DNA of 64,000 nt, taken from the NCBI RefSeq assembly GCF_040361195.1, contig NZ_APNE01000008.1, one strand, 5' to 3'. A model generated the notes under the pieces. The model did no database searches. It worked only from the letters and a program-made list of their open reading frames with translations, and was not told where the DNA came from. The position numbers were made by a program, and so were the translations under genes. Of the stretch, positions 18,228-26,982 are shown one piece after another; the first letter of the stretch is position 1, and the number at the start of each line of letters is the position of its first letter. The DNA comes from Salinisphaera hydrothermalis. GTDB lineage: Bacteria; Pseudomonadota; Gammaproteobacteria; Nevskiales; Salinisphaeraceae.

Positions 18228-18889
18228 GCCTTACCCATTTCGGTTGCTGCGTTGACGAACGCACGCATGCGCTCGCTGCATTTTCTGCCCGGCGCGCTCT
18301 CGACGCCCGAGCTGACATCCACCGCATACGGTGAAAACCGCGCAATGGCTGCACCCACGTTGTCCGGGTCGAGCCCGCCGGCAATCACGATCGGCCGGTC
18401 GATGGCCTCGACCGCGATACGCCAGTCGAAAGCCTGACCCTGACCGCCCGCTTCGCCAACGCGATTGGCATCGAGCAGAAATGCCGATGCCCGCGGGTAA
18501 CGCTCGGCCCAGTCCGTGAGCCGTACCCCGGGCTCACCCATGGGTACAGCTTTGATGTAGGGGCGATCGAAGCCATTGCAAAAAGAGGCCGGCTCGGCGC
18601 CGTGAAACTGGAGGAAGTCGAGCGGCACGGCGTCGAGCACATCCGCGATCTCGCGGGCGTCGTTGTCCATGAACAACGCCACGCGCGACACGAACGGCGG
18701 CAGTACCGCCGCGATCTCGGCCGCGCACTCGGTCGTCACCCGCCGCGTGCTGCGCTCCGCGAATACGAGCCCGACCGCATCCGCACCAGCGGCCGCGGCC
18801 GCGCGCGCATCCGCCGGGCTGGTCACCCCGCAGATTTTGGTACGCACCCGATTCACGGGCACCGATTCTGGCGCATCGATCGCTGTCAT
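18224..18889 (-). CDS. trpF: Phosphoribosylanthranilate isomerase
   Basis: 221-residue monofunctional TIM-barrel enzyme of tryptophan synthesis. Its core begins at VRTKICGVTSPADA (catalytic Cys in KICG), and FQFHGAEPASFC-type and AGGLDPDNVGAAI regions are present, the latter binding phosphate. The first ~14 residues precede the conserved core, so a start a few codons later is possible. It is separated from truA by only 12 bases. Confidence 0.95.
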   Translation of the reverse strand: MTAIDAPESVPVNRVRTKICGVTSPADARAAAAAGADAVGLVFAERSTRRVTTECAAEIAAVLPPFVSRVALFMDNDAREIADVLDAVPLDFLQFHGAEPASFCNGFDRPYIKAVPMGEPGVRLTDWAERYPRASAFLLDANRVGEAGGQGQAFDWRIAVEAIDRPIVIAGGLDPDNVGAAIARFSPYAVDVSSGVESAPGRKCSERMRAFVNAATEMGKA

Positions 18890-18901
18890 AGAGCCGACAT
18901 T

Positions 18902-19681
18902 TTACCAGCCTGCATCGTCGAGCGGCGGCTGCGGCAGCTGAATATCCTCGGGATAATGCACCCGTCGTAGCGACAACCCGGCGGCCGGCGCCGTCATGCC
19001 GGCGCGGCGTCGATCACGCTGATCAAGAAGCTCGCCAATCCAGCCCGGATCGGCTTCGCCACGCCCGATCACGGCGAGCGTACCGGCAATGTTGCGCACC
19101 ATGTGATGCAGGAACGCATTGGCGCGGACATCGATACGCACCCAGTCACCCAGCCGGGTGACGGTCACATGATGCATGTTGCGCACGGGGCTTTTGGCCT
19201 GACAGCCGGCCGCGCGAAACGCGCTGAAATCGTGCCGGCCGACCAGAGTCTGTGCCGCCCGATGCATGGCGTCGTGATCCAGGCGCTTGTGCACATGCCA
19301 GACCCGATTGCGCCAGAGTGCGGACGGCGCATCCCGATCGATGATCCAGTAGCGGTAATCGCGTGCCACGGCGTTGAAGCGGGCATGAAAGGTTTCCGGC
19401 ACGCGTACGAACCACTGCGGCGCAATATCGTCGGCGAGCCAGCGATTGGTGCCCAGCAGCCAACTGCGATCCCGACGCTCGGCGCGCGTGTCGAAATGCA
19501 CGATCTGGCCCTGGGCGTGCACGCCACTGTCGGTGCGTCCGCTGCACACGGTTCGGATCGGTTCGTCCGCGACCTTCGACAAGGCGGCCTCGAGACTGTC
19601 CTGCACGCTTGGCGCATGCGGCTGGCTCTGCCAGCCCGAGTAAGCCGAGCCGTCGTATTCGATACAGGCCGCCCAGCGCAT
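18902..19681 (-). CDS. truA: tRNA pseudouridine(38-40) synthase
   Basis: 259-residue enzyme that isomerises U38-U40 in the anticodon stem. The catalytic aspartate is D51 in CSGRTDSGVHAQGQ, and the family N-terminus IEYDGSAYSGWQSQ and the FLHHMVRNIAGTL segment are present. The position between fimV and trpF is the conserved gammaproteobacterial context. Confidence 0.97.
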   Translation of the reverse strand: MRWAACIEYDGSAYSGWQSQPHAPSVQDSLEAALSKVADEPIRTVCSGRTDSGVHAQGQIVHFDTRAERRDRSWLLGTNRWLADDIAPQWFVRVPETFHARFNAVARDYRYWIIDRDAPSALWRNRVWHVHKRLDHDAMHRAAQTLVGRHDFSAFRAAGCQAKSPVRNMHHVTVTRLGDWVRIDVRANAFLHHMVRNIAGTLAVIGRGEADPGWIGELLDQRDRRRAGMTAPAAGLSLRRVHYPEDIQLPQPPLDDAGW

Positions 19682-19714
19682 CAGGCACTCCCCAGCACGA
19701 CCCGCCGGCCGCGA

Positions 19715-21913
19715 TCAGGCGTCGAGCCGTTCCAACAGGCGGCCCGCCTCGTCGCGTTGCTGTGCGTCGCCGCGCTCGCGTACGTCGGCCAGCAGTTCGC
19801 GCGCGGCCTGATCGTCGTCCATTTCGATATACATGCGCGCAAGATCGAGGCGGATTTCCACGCTATGGTTCGGATCATCGTCGCTCGGGCCAGCAGTGTC
19901 GGAAGGCGGATCGTACAGGTCGAACTCGCCCGGATCGATCATTTCGAGACCGTACGGGTCTGGCCTGCGCACCTCGTCCGTTGTTGTCTCGTCTCTGTCG
20001 CCACCCGGCTGATCCGTCTCGATGAATGGCATCGCCGACCCGTCGTCGCCGCCGCGATCATGCTGGCGCTCGGCGGTCTCCGGCAACGATTGGGTCTCGA
20101 AAGCCAGCGCCTCGATCTCCTCGTTCGTCGCGGCGCGGCGATGCGGGTCCAGGCGCGGCCCCGACGCGGGCCTGTCGACCTGCTCGAAGCGCATCGGCAC
20201 CACGTTCTTGGACGGCATGCCGGTCTCTGCCGCGCTCGGCCCGGCTTCGGACTTGGGCGCTTCCGCGTGCTGCGGTGCCGCCGTGGTTTCCAATTCCGGC
20301 ATCTCGAGCGCGGCGGGCGCCGGTCTCCGAGGCGGCGCTGGATGTGGCTCATCGACCTTGGGCGACCCCGTCGGCGCGCTCTCCGGTTCGCCTGTTGGCG
20401 GCGTATCGGGCGCCGAATGGTGCGACACAGATGTGCGACGATCTGCTGCCGCCGGCACCGGCGTAGGTTCAGCCTCGCGCGGGGCTGGTTTGTGCACTGG
20501 CGTCGACGAGCGATCGGCATCGGCGACCGTTTCGGGCCCTGACGCCGCCGGCGCCGCCGTGTTGGCCGGCGTGCCTGTCGGCTCCGGGGCCGGTTCACGG
20601 TCGAGCTCGACCCGCTTGTAACCGCGCTCGCGCAGGCGGCGGAGCACAAGCGCGATCAGCGCCAGCAGGACGATCAGCAATAACAGATTGCGCGGCGATA
20701 ACCACGTCCCGCCATCGGCTTCGGCCACATCAGTGGGCGGCGGCGTGTCGTGCGACACCGATTGCGGCGAGGTCCCGGGCGCCGTCTTCGTCGTCGCAGC
20801 CGTAGTCTGGTCGGCCGGCTTGGTCGTGCTCGGCGTGGCCGCGGGCGCCGGCGTACTCGCCGCCGTGGTTTGGGTCGCGGCCGGTGTACTCGACGCGGCG
20901 GTTTGCGATTCCGGCGCCGGTGCGGGCGTCTGCGGTGCCGTCCACGGCACGTCGGAGGGCAGGCTCAGCGTCCCGAAGGCACCCGGCGAGGCCGACGATG
21001 CTTGATTGGACGTGTCGGCATTCGATATCCCCCGGCCGGGCGTCGAGTCCTCGGCCGGCGGCGTCGATGACGTCGCGCCCTGCTTGAGCCGCGCCGGCGG
21101 CGCTTCGCCACTGGCCACGACTTTGCCTGCGGCGTCGGCATTCCCTGTCTCCGGCGATTTCGACGAAGCATTGCCGGTCGCCTGACGGGTATCGACCAGC
21201 TGCTGCTCGGCCTTCGTGGCATCCACCGCCTGAATGCGCGCGGCCGACGGGATCGTCAGCCGGGCGTTTCCGGACAGCGCACTCATGCTGCCGTTGAAGG
21301 CCGACGGATTGGCCCGATAGATCGCCAGCATGGTCTGCGCCACCGTCGCGCCCGGCGGCGTATTCGCAGCCGCGATCGACCATAACGTCTCGCCCGCCTG
21401 TACTCGATGGGTCGAGTGGCTTGGCACGGCGCGGGAAGTCGACGACGCGGCCGCACGATGAGTGGCGGGCATGCTCGGCGCCGTGTTCGCGGCCTCGCTT
21501 GCCGGGTTGAGCAGCGCGGTGTATTCACGCAGCGCACTGCCGTTGCCGGATTCGACCTGCAGCAGAAAATCCACGAACGGTTCGTTCACCGGCCGGCGGG
21601 TGGCGATATGAACCAGGGCCCGACGACCGCCGTCGGTCATGGTGGTGTCGATATGAATACGATCGACGGCACTGCTGCGACGAATCCCGAAGCGCTGAAA
21701 CATCGCTGGCGGCGCGATACCGACATCCAGCGATGCCCGCTCGGAGGCATCGAGATCGCTCAACACCACCGTCGCGTCGAGGGGCTGGTTGAGATGCGAG
21801 TGGACGTCGAGTGCGCCGAATTCAAGAGCGAACGCCGGCGCGGCGTATCCGGCCACGGCGATGCTTGCGGCGATCAGACCGCGTCGAATAGCTCGATCGA
21901 TGAAAACGGCCAC
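19715..21913 (-). CDS. fimV: FimV-like LysM/TPR inner-membrane hub protein
   Basis: About 732 residues. After a signal-like segment (RRGLIAASIAVAGYAAPAFA), the periplasmic FimV N-terminal domain starts at LEFGALDVHSHLNQPLDA. A LysM motif follows at HRVQAGETLWSIAAANTPPG. A long Pro/Thr/Ala-rich region leads to one membrane helix (LLLLIVLLALIALVLRR), then an acidic cytoplasmic part ending in the FimV C-terminal TPR motif (VEIRLDLARMYIEMDDDQAARELL). FimV organises polar pili and secretion. The start is inferred as GTG at 21913, since the open frame extends 20 codons upstream without homology. It lies in the conserved fimV-truA position. Confidence 0.9.
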   Translation of the reverse strand: MAVFIDRAIRRGLIAASIAVAGYAAPAFALEFGALDVHSHLNQPLDATVVLSDLDASERASLDVGIAPPAMFQRFGIRRSSAVDRIHIDTTMTDGGRRALVHIATRRPVNEPFVDFLLQVESGNGSALREYTALLNPASEAANTAPSMPATHRAAASSTSRAVPSHSTHRVQAGETLWSIAAANTPPGATVAQTMLAIYRANPSAFNGSMSALSGNARLTIPSAARIQAVDATKAEQQLVDTRQATGNASSKSPETGNADAAGKVVASGEAPPARLKQGATSSTPPAEDSTPGRGISNADTSNQASSASPGAFGTLSLPSDVPWTAPQTPAPAPESQTAASSTPAATQTTAASTPAPAATPSTTKPADQTTAATTKTAPGTSPQSVSHDTPPPTDVAEADGGTWLSPRNLLLLIVLLALIALVLRRLRERGYKRVELDREPAPEPTGTPANTAAPAASGPETVADADRSSTPVHKPAPREAEPTPVPAAADRRTSVSHHSAPDTPPTGEPESAPTGSPKVDEPHPAPPRRPAPAALEMPELETTAAPQHAEAPKSEAGPSAAETGMPSKNVVPMRFEQVDRPASGPRLDPHRRAATNEEIEALAFETQSLPETAERQHDRGGDDGSAMPFIETDQPGGDRDETTTDEVRRPDPYGLEMIDPGEFDLYDPPSDTAGPSDDDPNHSVEIRLDLARMYIEMDDDQAARELLADVRERGDAQQRDEAGRLLERLDA

Positions 21914-21991
21914 GCCGTATGCAACCCCCTGTTCTCTCCCGCGGACGACAACTCGCGGCCCGTCCCCCGACACCGCCCCTGCCGGTGTTCA

Positions 21992-22012
21992 AGGGCCGCC
22001 GAAAGCGGCCCT
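21992..22012 (-). terminator. Hairpin between leuB and fimV
   Basis: An AGGGCCGC / GCGGCCCT perfect 8-base stem with a 5-base loop lies 36 bases past the leuB stop. The following T-run is weak, so this may be a weak terminator or simply an mRNA 3' stem. The 74-134 bases between leuB and fimV contain nothing else, notably no asd gene. Confidence 0.45.
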
Positions 22013-22047
22013 GCCCGGCGTCAACGCCCCGAGTTTATCCGGTTGAT

Positions 22048-23124
22048 TCAGCGTAGCATATCGACGATTGCGCCCCCCATCTCCTGGGTGCTGGCAATCT
22101 GGGTTTCATCGTCCATGATGTCGCGCGTGCGCAGCCCGCGGTCCAGCGCATAGCCCACTGCCGCCTCGACCTTGTCGGCCAGATCGCCGCGATCCAGCGT
22201 ATAGCGCAGCATCATGGCCACCGACAGGATAACCGCCAGCGGATTCGCCAGGCCCTGCCCGGCGATGTCCGGCGCACTGCCGTGGACCGGCTCGTACAGC
22301 CCCTTGCCGTTGGCATCCATCGAGGCGGAGGGGAGCATACCGATCGAACCCGTCAGCATGGCCGCCGCGTCCGACAGAATATCGCCGAACAGGTTGGTGG
22401 TGACCACCGTGTCGAACTGCTTCGGCGCGCGCACGAGCTGCATCGCCGCGTTGTCGACGTACATATGCGTCAGCTCGACGTCGTCGTATTCACCGGCGAG
22501 CTCGTTCATGACGTCACGCCAGAGCTGCGATACGTCCAGCACGTTGGCCTTGTCGACGCTGCACAGCCGGTGCCCGCGCGCCCGCGCGATCTCGAACGCG
22601 GTCCGGCCGATGCGCTCGATCTCGGCCTCGTCGTAGCGCATGGTGTTCCAGGCTTCGCGCAGCCCAGCCTCGGTGCGCCCGGTGCCGGCCGGCTTGCCGA
22701 AATAAATCCCGCCCGTGAGCTCGCGCACGATCATGATGTCCAGGCCGGACACCACATCTGGCTTGAGCGCGGAGGCATGGGCCAGCTGCGGATAAAGAAT
22801 CGCCGGCCGCAGATTGGCGAACAGGCCGAGTTCGCTGCGCAGCCGCAACAGCCCCGATTCCGGCCGCTTGGCGCGCTCGAGATTGTCCCAGGCCGGCCCA
22901 CCGATGGCACCGAACAGCACGGCGTCCGCTTCGCGCGCGGCGGCGAGCGACGACTCCGGCAAGGGATCGCCCTCGACATCGATTGCCGCACCCCCGACCA
23001 GCGCTTCGTCCAGCTCGATGTCGAGGCCGTGATCGGCGGCCAGCACGTCGAGCACGCGGACCGCTTCGCGACAGATTTCAGGGCCGACGCCATCGCCGGG
23101 CATTACCAGAATGCGTGAAGTCAT
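22048..23124 (-). CDS. leuB: 3-isopropylmalate dehydrogenase
   Basis: 358-residue NAD-dependent decarboxylating dehydrogenase of leucine synthesis. The start MTSRILVMPGDGVGPEI, LLRLRSELGLFANLRPA, the ELTGGIYFG motif, the catalytic lysine region SVDKANVLD and the NAD-binding VHGSAPDIAGQG are all visible. The start ATG at 23124 is chosen over an in-frame codon 15 residues upstream because it begins the family N-terminus. It lies 23 bases after leuD. Confidence 0.97.
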   Translation of the reverse strand: MTSRILVMPGDGVGPEICREAVRVLDVLAADHGLDIELDEALVGGAAIDVEGDPLPESSLAAAREADAVLFGAIGGPAWDNLERAKRPESGLLRLRSELGLFANLRPAILYPQLAHASALKPDVVSGLDIMIVRELTGGIYFGKPAGTGRTEAGLREAWNTMRYDEAEIERIGRTAFEIARARGHRLCSVDKANVLDVSQLWRDVMNELAGEYDDVELTHMYVDNAAMQLVRAPKQFDTVVTTNLFGDILSDAAAMLTGSIGMLPSASMDANGKGLYEPVHGSAPDIAGQGLANPLAVILSVAMMLRYTLDRGDLADKVEAAVGYALDRGLRTRDIMDDETQIASTQEMGGAIVDMLR

Positions 23125-23147
23125 GGAATATCCAGAGTTCGATGAAT

Positions 23148-23792
23148 CTACAGTTCGCGGAACAGCCACGGCTTGTCGGCCGCACGCTTTTGTTCAAATG
23201 CGCGAATGGCGTCTTCGTGTTGCAGCGTGAGGCCGATGTCGTCCAGCCCTTCCAGCATGTTCTTGCGCCGATAGGGCTCGACCTCGAAGCCGTAGACCGG
23301 CCCGTCCGGCAGACTGATCTGCTGCTCGACCAAATCGACGCGCGCGTTAAGCCCACCGGTCACATTGGCGGCCTGGAACAGCGCCTCGACCGTTTCGGCA
23401 TCAAGCGCAATCGGCAACACGCCGTTCTTGAAGCAGTTGTTGTAGAAGATGTCGGCGAAGCTCGGCGCGATCACGCAGCGGATACCGAAGTCCTCCAGCG
23501 CCCACACGGCATGCTCGCGGGAGGAGCCACAGCCGAAGTTCTCGCGCGCCAGCAGAATCGACGCCTCGCGAAACGGTTCCTTGTTGAGGATGAAATCGGG
23601 ATTTTCGCGCCGGTCGGCGACGTCCACGTCCAGACCGCCCGCGTCGAGATAGCGCCAGTCGTCGAACAGATACTGGCCGAAGCCGGTACGCCGGATCGAT
23701 TTCAGATACTGCTTGGGGATGATGGCGTCGGTATCGACGTTGGCGCGATCAAGCGGCGCGACCAACCCTTCGTGAATGGTGAATGCCTGCAT
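23148..23792 (-). CDS. leuD: 3-isopropylmalate dehydratase small subunit
   Basis: 214-residue swivel-domain subunit of isopropylmalate isomerase. MQAFTIHEGLVAPLDRANVDTDAIIPKQ is the usual start, and the GCGSSREHAVWAL motif that contacts substrate is present. It is separated from leuC by a methyltransferase gene instead of following it directly, an unusual arrangement. The 12-base gap from the methyltransferase stop implies one transcript. Confidence 0.97.
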   Translation of the reverse strand: MQAFTIHEGLVAPLDRANVDTDAIIPKQYLKSIRRTGFGQYLFDDWRYLDAGGLDVDVADRRENPDFILNKEPFREASILLARENFGCGSSREHAVWALEDFGIRCVIAPSFADIFYNNCFKNGVLPIALDAETVEALFQAANVTGGLNARVDLVEQQISLPDGPVYGFEVEPYRRKNMLEGLDDIGLTLQHEDAIRAFEQKRAADKPWLFREL

Positions 23793-23804
23793 GATGAGAA
23801 TCCT

Positions 23805-24593
23805 CTATTCCGGTTTGCGGGCGACGAAGCGCAGCCGCACGTAAGGCGCAATCCATTGACCGTCGCGGTGACGCATTTCGCCCGCCAGACGTTCGCGTAC
23901 CGCGGCCACGTATCCATCGCGCGCCTCACCTTCGGCGAACGCGGTGACGAACGGGCGCGCCAGCGTGGTCAACCAGTCGGCGACGTCGCCCGGCAGCTGG
24001 GTCGGGCGTTCGAAGCTGTGCGAGCGTTCGATATGAAAGCCCGCGGTGGCCAGGCGATCGAGATACGTCGTTTCGCTGGGGAAATACCAGGGATCGAGCG
24101 ACTCCGGGTCCAGCCCGCGCGCATCCGCTTCGGCGCGCAGCGCGGCGTGGATGGGGGCGATGTTGCCGGCGCCGCCCATTTCGGCCACGAAACGGCCGCC
24201 CGGCTTCAAGCGCGCGAACACGCCTTCGACAACCGCCTGCGGATCGGTACGCATCCAGTGCAACGCAGCGTTCGAGAACACGGCATCGAAGCGACGATCC
24301 AGTTCGGGCACGCCGTCCAGGCGCTGTCCATCGGCCACCACCGCTGTCAGGCCGCGGGCCCGCGCGGCGGCCACCATGGCGGAGCTGCCATCGGCGCCGA
24401 TCACGTCGGCCCCGGCCGCAGCGACACGCGCAGTCAGCGCCCCGTCGCCGCAACCCAGGTCCAGAATGGTTTCACCGGTAGCCGGCGCCAGCCAGTCGAC
24501 CAGATCCGCCGCCAGATGGGCGACGAACCGCGCATTGCGGCCGTAGTCCTCGGCGCGCCAGCCCCCGGCCGTGATTTCGGCCGTGTCGTTCAT
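23805..24593 (-). CDS. Tam-like class I SAM-dependent methyltransferase in the leu operon
   Basis: 262 residues. The SAM-binding motif I is ILDLGCGDGALT, followed by the acidic strand-end region VIGADGSSAM and FDAVFSNAALHWM. This last pattern and the overall length closely resemble trans-aconitate 2-methyltransferase (Tam), whose yeast counterpart methylates 3-isopropylmalate. The ATG overlaps the leuC TGA (ATGA), and leuD follows in 12 bases, so the gene is embedded in the leucine operon. Context suggests methylation of an isopropylmalate-related or aconitate-like acid; this substrate is an inference. GC content and codon use look like those of the neighbours. Confidence 0.85.
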   Translation of the reverse strand: MNDTAEITAGGWRAEDYGRNARFVAHLAADLVDWLAPATGETILDLGCGDGALTARVAAAGADVIGADGSSAMVAAARARGLTAVVADGQRLDGVPELDRRFDAVFSNAALHWMRTDPQAVVEGVFARLKPGGRFVAEMGGAGNIAPIHAALRAEADARGLDPESLDPWYFPSETTYLDRLATAGFHIERSHSFERPTQLPGDVADWLTTLARPFVTAFAEGEARDGYVAAVRERLAGEMRHRDGQWIAPYVRLRFVARKPE

Positions 24594-25999
24594 GCCGTAA
24601 CGTCCAGTTCGCGAATATCGACAAAATGACCGTACACCGCGGCCGCCGCCGCCATCGCGGGACTCACCAGATGGGTCCGGCCGCCCTTGCCCTGACGCCC
24701 TTCGAAGTTGCGGTTCGAGGTTGACGCACAGCGCTCGCCGGGCAGCAGATTGTCGTCGTTCATGCCGAGACACATCGAACAACCGGCGTCGCGCCACTCG
24801 AACCCGGCCGCCTTGAAGATCGCATCGAGGCCTTCTTTTTCGGCCTGGGCCTTCACCAGCCCCGACCCCGGCACGACCATCGCCAGCTGGATGTTCGGCG
24901 CGATCCGGCGGCCTTCCAGATATTTCGCCGCCACACGCAGATCCTCGATGCGCGCATTGGTGCAGGAACCGATGAAGATCTTGTCCAGCATGATCTCGGT
25001 GATCGGCACGCCCGGCGCGAGATCCATGTACGCCAACGCGGCACGCCAGCCCTCGGCCTGGCCGGCGCGCGGCGCGCTGTCCGGCTGCGGCACGCGATCG
25101 GTGATCGGGGCCACCATTTCCGGCGACGTGCCCCAGGTCACCTGCGGCGCGATCTCGGCCGCGTCGAGCACGACCACGCTGTCGTATTCGGCGCCTTCGT
25201 CGGACACCAGCGTGCGCCAGTAGGCTTCGGCAGCGGGCCATTGTTCGTCGTTGGGCGCATAGGTGCGCCCCCGCATGTAGTCGATGGTGGTGTCGTCGAC
25301 GGCCACCATGCCGGCGCGCGCGCCCGCCTCGATCGACATGTTGCAGATCGTCATCCGGCCTTCCATCGACAGATTCCGGATCGCTTCGCCGCCGTATTCG
25401 ATCACATAGCCGGTGCCGCCGGCGGTGCCGATCTTGCCGATGATGGCCAGCATGATGTCCTTGGCGGAGATACCCGGCGCGGTCTGGCCGTCGACGCGCA
25501 CCAGCATGGTCTTGGAGCGAGACTGCGGCAGGGTCTGAGTCGCCAGCACGTGCTCGACCTCGGAGGTGCCGATACCGAAGGCCAGTGCGCCAAAGGCGCC
25601 GTGGGTCGCGGTATGCGAATCGCCGCAGACGATAGTCATGCCCGGCTGGGTCGCGCCCTGTTCCGGGCCGATGATATGCACGATGCCCTGGCGGCGATCG
25701 CCCATGCCGAACAGACGCACGCCGAAGTCGTTGCAATTGACCTGCAACGCTTCAACCTGAGCCCGCGAAATCGGATCAGCAATGCCGCCATCGCGATTGG
25801 TGGTCGGCACGTTGTGGTCGGGCACCGCCAGGTTGGCACTGGCCCGCCAGATATCGCGATGCGCCAGGCGCAGGCCTTCGAAGGCCTGCGGCGACGTCAC
25901 CTCATGCACCATGTGCCGATCGATATAGAGCAGCGCATTGCCCGCTTCCTCGCGGACGACGTGTTCATCCCAGATCTTTTCGTACAGCGTGCGGGCCAT
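24590..25999 (-). CDS. leuC: 3-isopropylmalate dehydratase large subunit
   Basis: 469-residue aconitase-family subunit holding the [4Fe-4S] cluster. Cluster cysteines lie in FIGSCTNARIEDL and in the paired AGCSMCLGMN. IVCGDSHTATHGAFGALAFGIGTSEVEHV is the conserved substrate region. It is first in the leuC-tam-leuD-leuB operon and divergent from a LysR regulator, with two LysR-type sites between them. Confidence 0.97.
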   Translation of the reverse strand: MARTLYEKIWDEHVVREEAGNALLYIDRHMVHEVTSPQAFEGLRLAHRDIWRASANLAVPDHNVPTTNRDGGIADPISRAQVEALQVNCNDFGVRLFGMGDRRQGIVHIIGPEQGATQPGMTIVCGDSHTATHGAFGALAFGIGTSEVEHVLATQTLPQSRSKTMLVRVDGQTAPGISAKDIMLAIIGKIGTAGGTGYVIEYGGEAIRNLSMEGRMTICNMSIEAGARAGMVAVDDTTIDYMRGRTYAPNDEQWPAAEAYWRTLVSDEGAEYDSVVVLDAAEIAPQVTWGTSPEMVAPITDRVPQPDSAPRAGQAEGWRAALAYMDLAPGVPITEIMLDKIFIGSCTNARIEDLRVAAKYLEGRRIAPNIQLAMVVPGSGLVKAQAEKEGLDAIFKAAGFEWRDAGCSMCLGMNDDNLLPGERCASTSNRNFEGRQGKGGRTHLVSPAMAAAAAVYGHFVDIRELDVTA

Positions 26000-26048
26000 G
26001 ATCGAGTCTCGTTGCTTGAGCTTGCGCGGAGTCTAGGCCCGGCGCATC

Positions 26049-26094
26049 GATTACTCAAATGAATCTTTTTTCGTGCTGCATTCCAAAACGGAAT
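26049..26094. promoter_or_regulatory. Two LysR-type operator candidates between leuC and the LysR gene
   Basis: Two inverted repeats each fit the LysR box T-N11-A. One is GATT-N9-AATC at 26049-26065, and the other is ATTCC-AAAAC-GGAAT at 26080-26094. They lie in the 106-base divergent spacer, 12-57 bases upstream of the regulator start. The pair would suit tetramer binding that controls both the leuC operon and the regulator itself. Seen by symmetry only. Confidence 0.6.
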
Positions 26095-26105
26095 ACAATG
26101 CAGGC

Positions 26106-26978
26106 ATGCGAATCGATTCGTTACAGGCCTTCGTGGCCGTCGCTGAATTGGCGTCGTTTCAAGCGGCGGGGCAACGACTGCATCTGAGCCAGCCCGCGGT
26201 CAGCAAGCGGATCGCGGCTCTAGAGACCGAACTCGGCCATCGTCTGTTCGATCGGGTCGGACGCGGCATCGGGCTGACCGAAGCCGGCCGGGCCTATCTA
26301 CCGCATGCCCGCGAAACGCTGGCGGCCGTCGCCGATGGTGATCGAGCACTGGACAATCTGGCCGATCGCGTCGCCGGCACATTGCAGCTGGCCGTGTCGC
26401 ACCACGTCGGCATGCACCGGATGCCCGAAGTACTCCGCGCATTCGTCGCCCGCTATCCGGACGTCGCGCCGCAGATCGAGTTCGCCGATTCCGAGGAGGC
26501 CTGCCAGCGCGTCGTCAACGGCGAATCGGAGCTGGCGCTGATCACCCTGCCCGTCAAACCGCATGCCACGCTAATTGCCCGTACCATCTGGCACGACCCG
26601 CTGGCGATCTATGCCGGGCTGGATCATCCGCTGGCACGGCGTTCCTCGGTTTCGTTCGAGGAACTGGCGCAGTACCCCGCCGTGCTGCCGCCGCCCGACA
26701 GCTATACCCATCGCATCATCGAAACCGCCCTCGCCGAGCACGGCGTCGCGGTGACCGCGCGCATGACCAGCCATTCGCTGGAAACACTGCGCATGCTGGC
26801 CGATGTGGGTCTGGGCTGGACCGTCCTGCCCGAGGCCATGCCGCATCGACTCGTGCCGCTGACGCTGCCGCCGATCGCGATGCATCGCGAGCTCGGCGTC
26901 ATGCGGCACCCGCAGCGCCATCTATCCAATGCCGCGCGGGCCCTGCTGGCCATGCTGGAAGCGGAAGCTGTCGGCTGA
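26106..26978 (+). CDS. LysR-family transcriptional regulator of the leu operon
   Basis: 290 residues. The winged helix-turn-helix is at the N-terminus (MRIDSLQAFVAVAELASFQ ... LHLSQPAVSKRIAALE), followed by the effector-binding domain with GTLQLAVSHHVG and GLGWTVLPEAM. The start at 26106 is the normal LysR start; a longer in-frame codon 33 bases upstream would place coding sequence over the operator. Divergent placement beside leuC, as in pseudomonads, makes regulation of leuC likely, perhaps sensing a leucine-pathway intermediate. Confidence 0.92.
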   Translation: MRIDSLQAFVAVAELASFQAAGQRLHLSQPAVSKRIAALETELGHRLFDRVGRGIGLTEAGRAYLPHARETLAAVADGDRALDNLADRVAGTLQLAVSHHVGMHRMPEVLRAFVARYPDVAPQIEFADSEEACQRVVNGESELALITLPVKPHATLIARTIWHDPLAIYAGLDHPLARRSSVSFEELAQYPAVLPPPDSYTHRIIETALAEHGVAVTARMTSHSLETLRMLADVGLGWTVLPEAMPHRLVPLTLPPIAMHRELGVMRHPQRHLSNAARALLAMLEAEAVG

Positions 26979-26982
26979 AAAA

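Noticed and set aside
17103..18437. 444-codon open frame antisense to trpB and trpF
   Set aside because: Shadow of strongly conserved genes; no domain pattern.
23805..25736. A 643-codon open frame continuing the methyltransferase upstream through leuC
   Set aside because: Only the last 262 codons resemble a methyltransferase; the rest is out-of-frame leuC with Arg-rich low-complexity composition.
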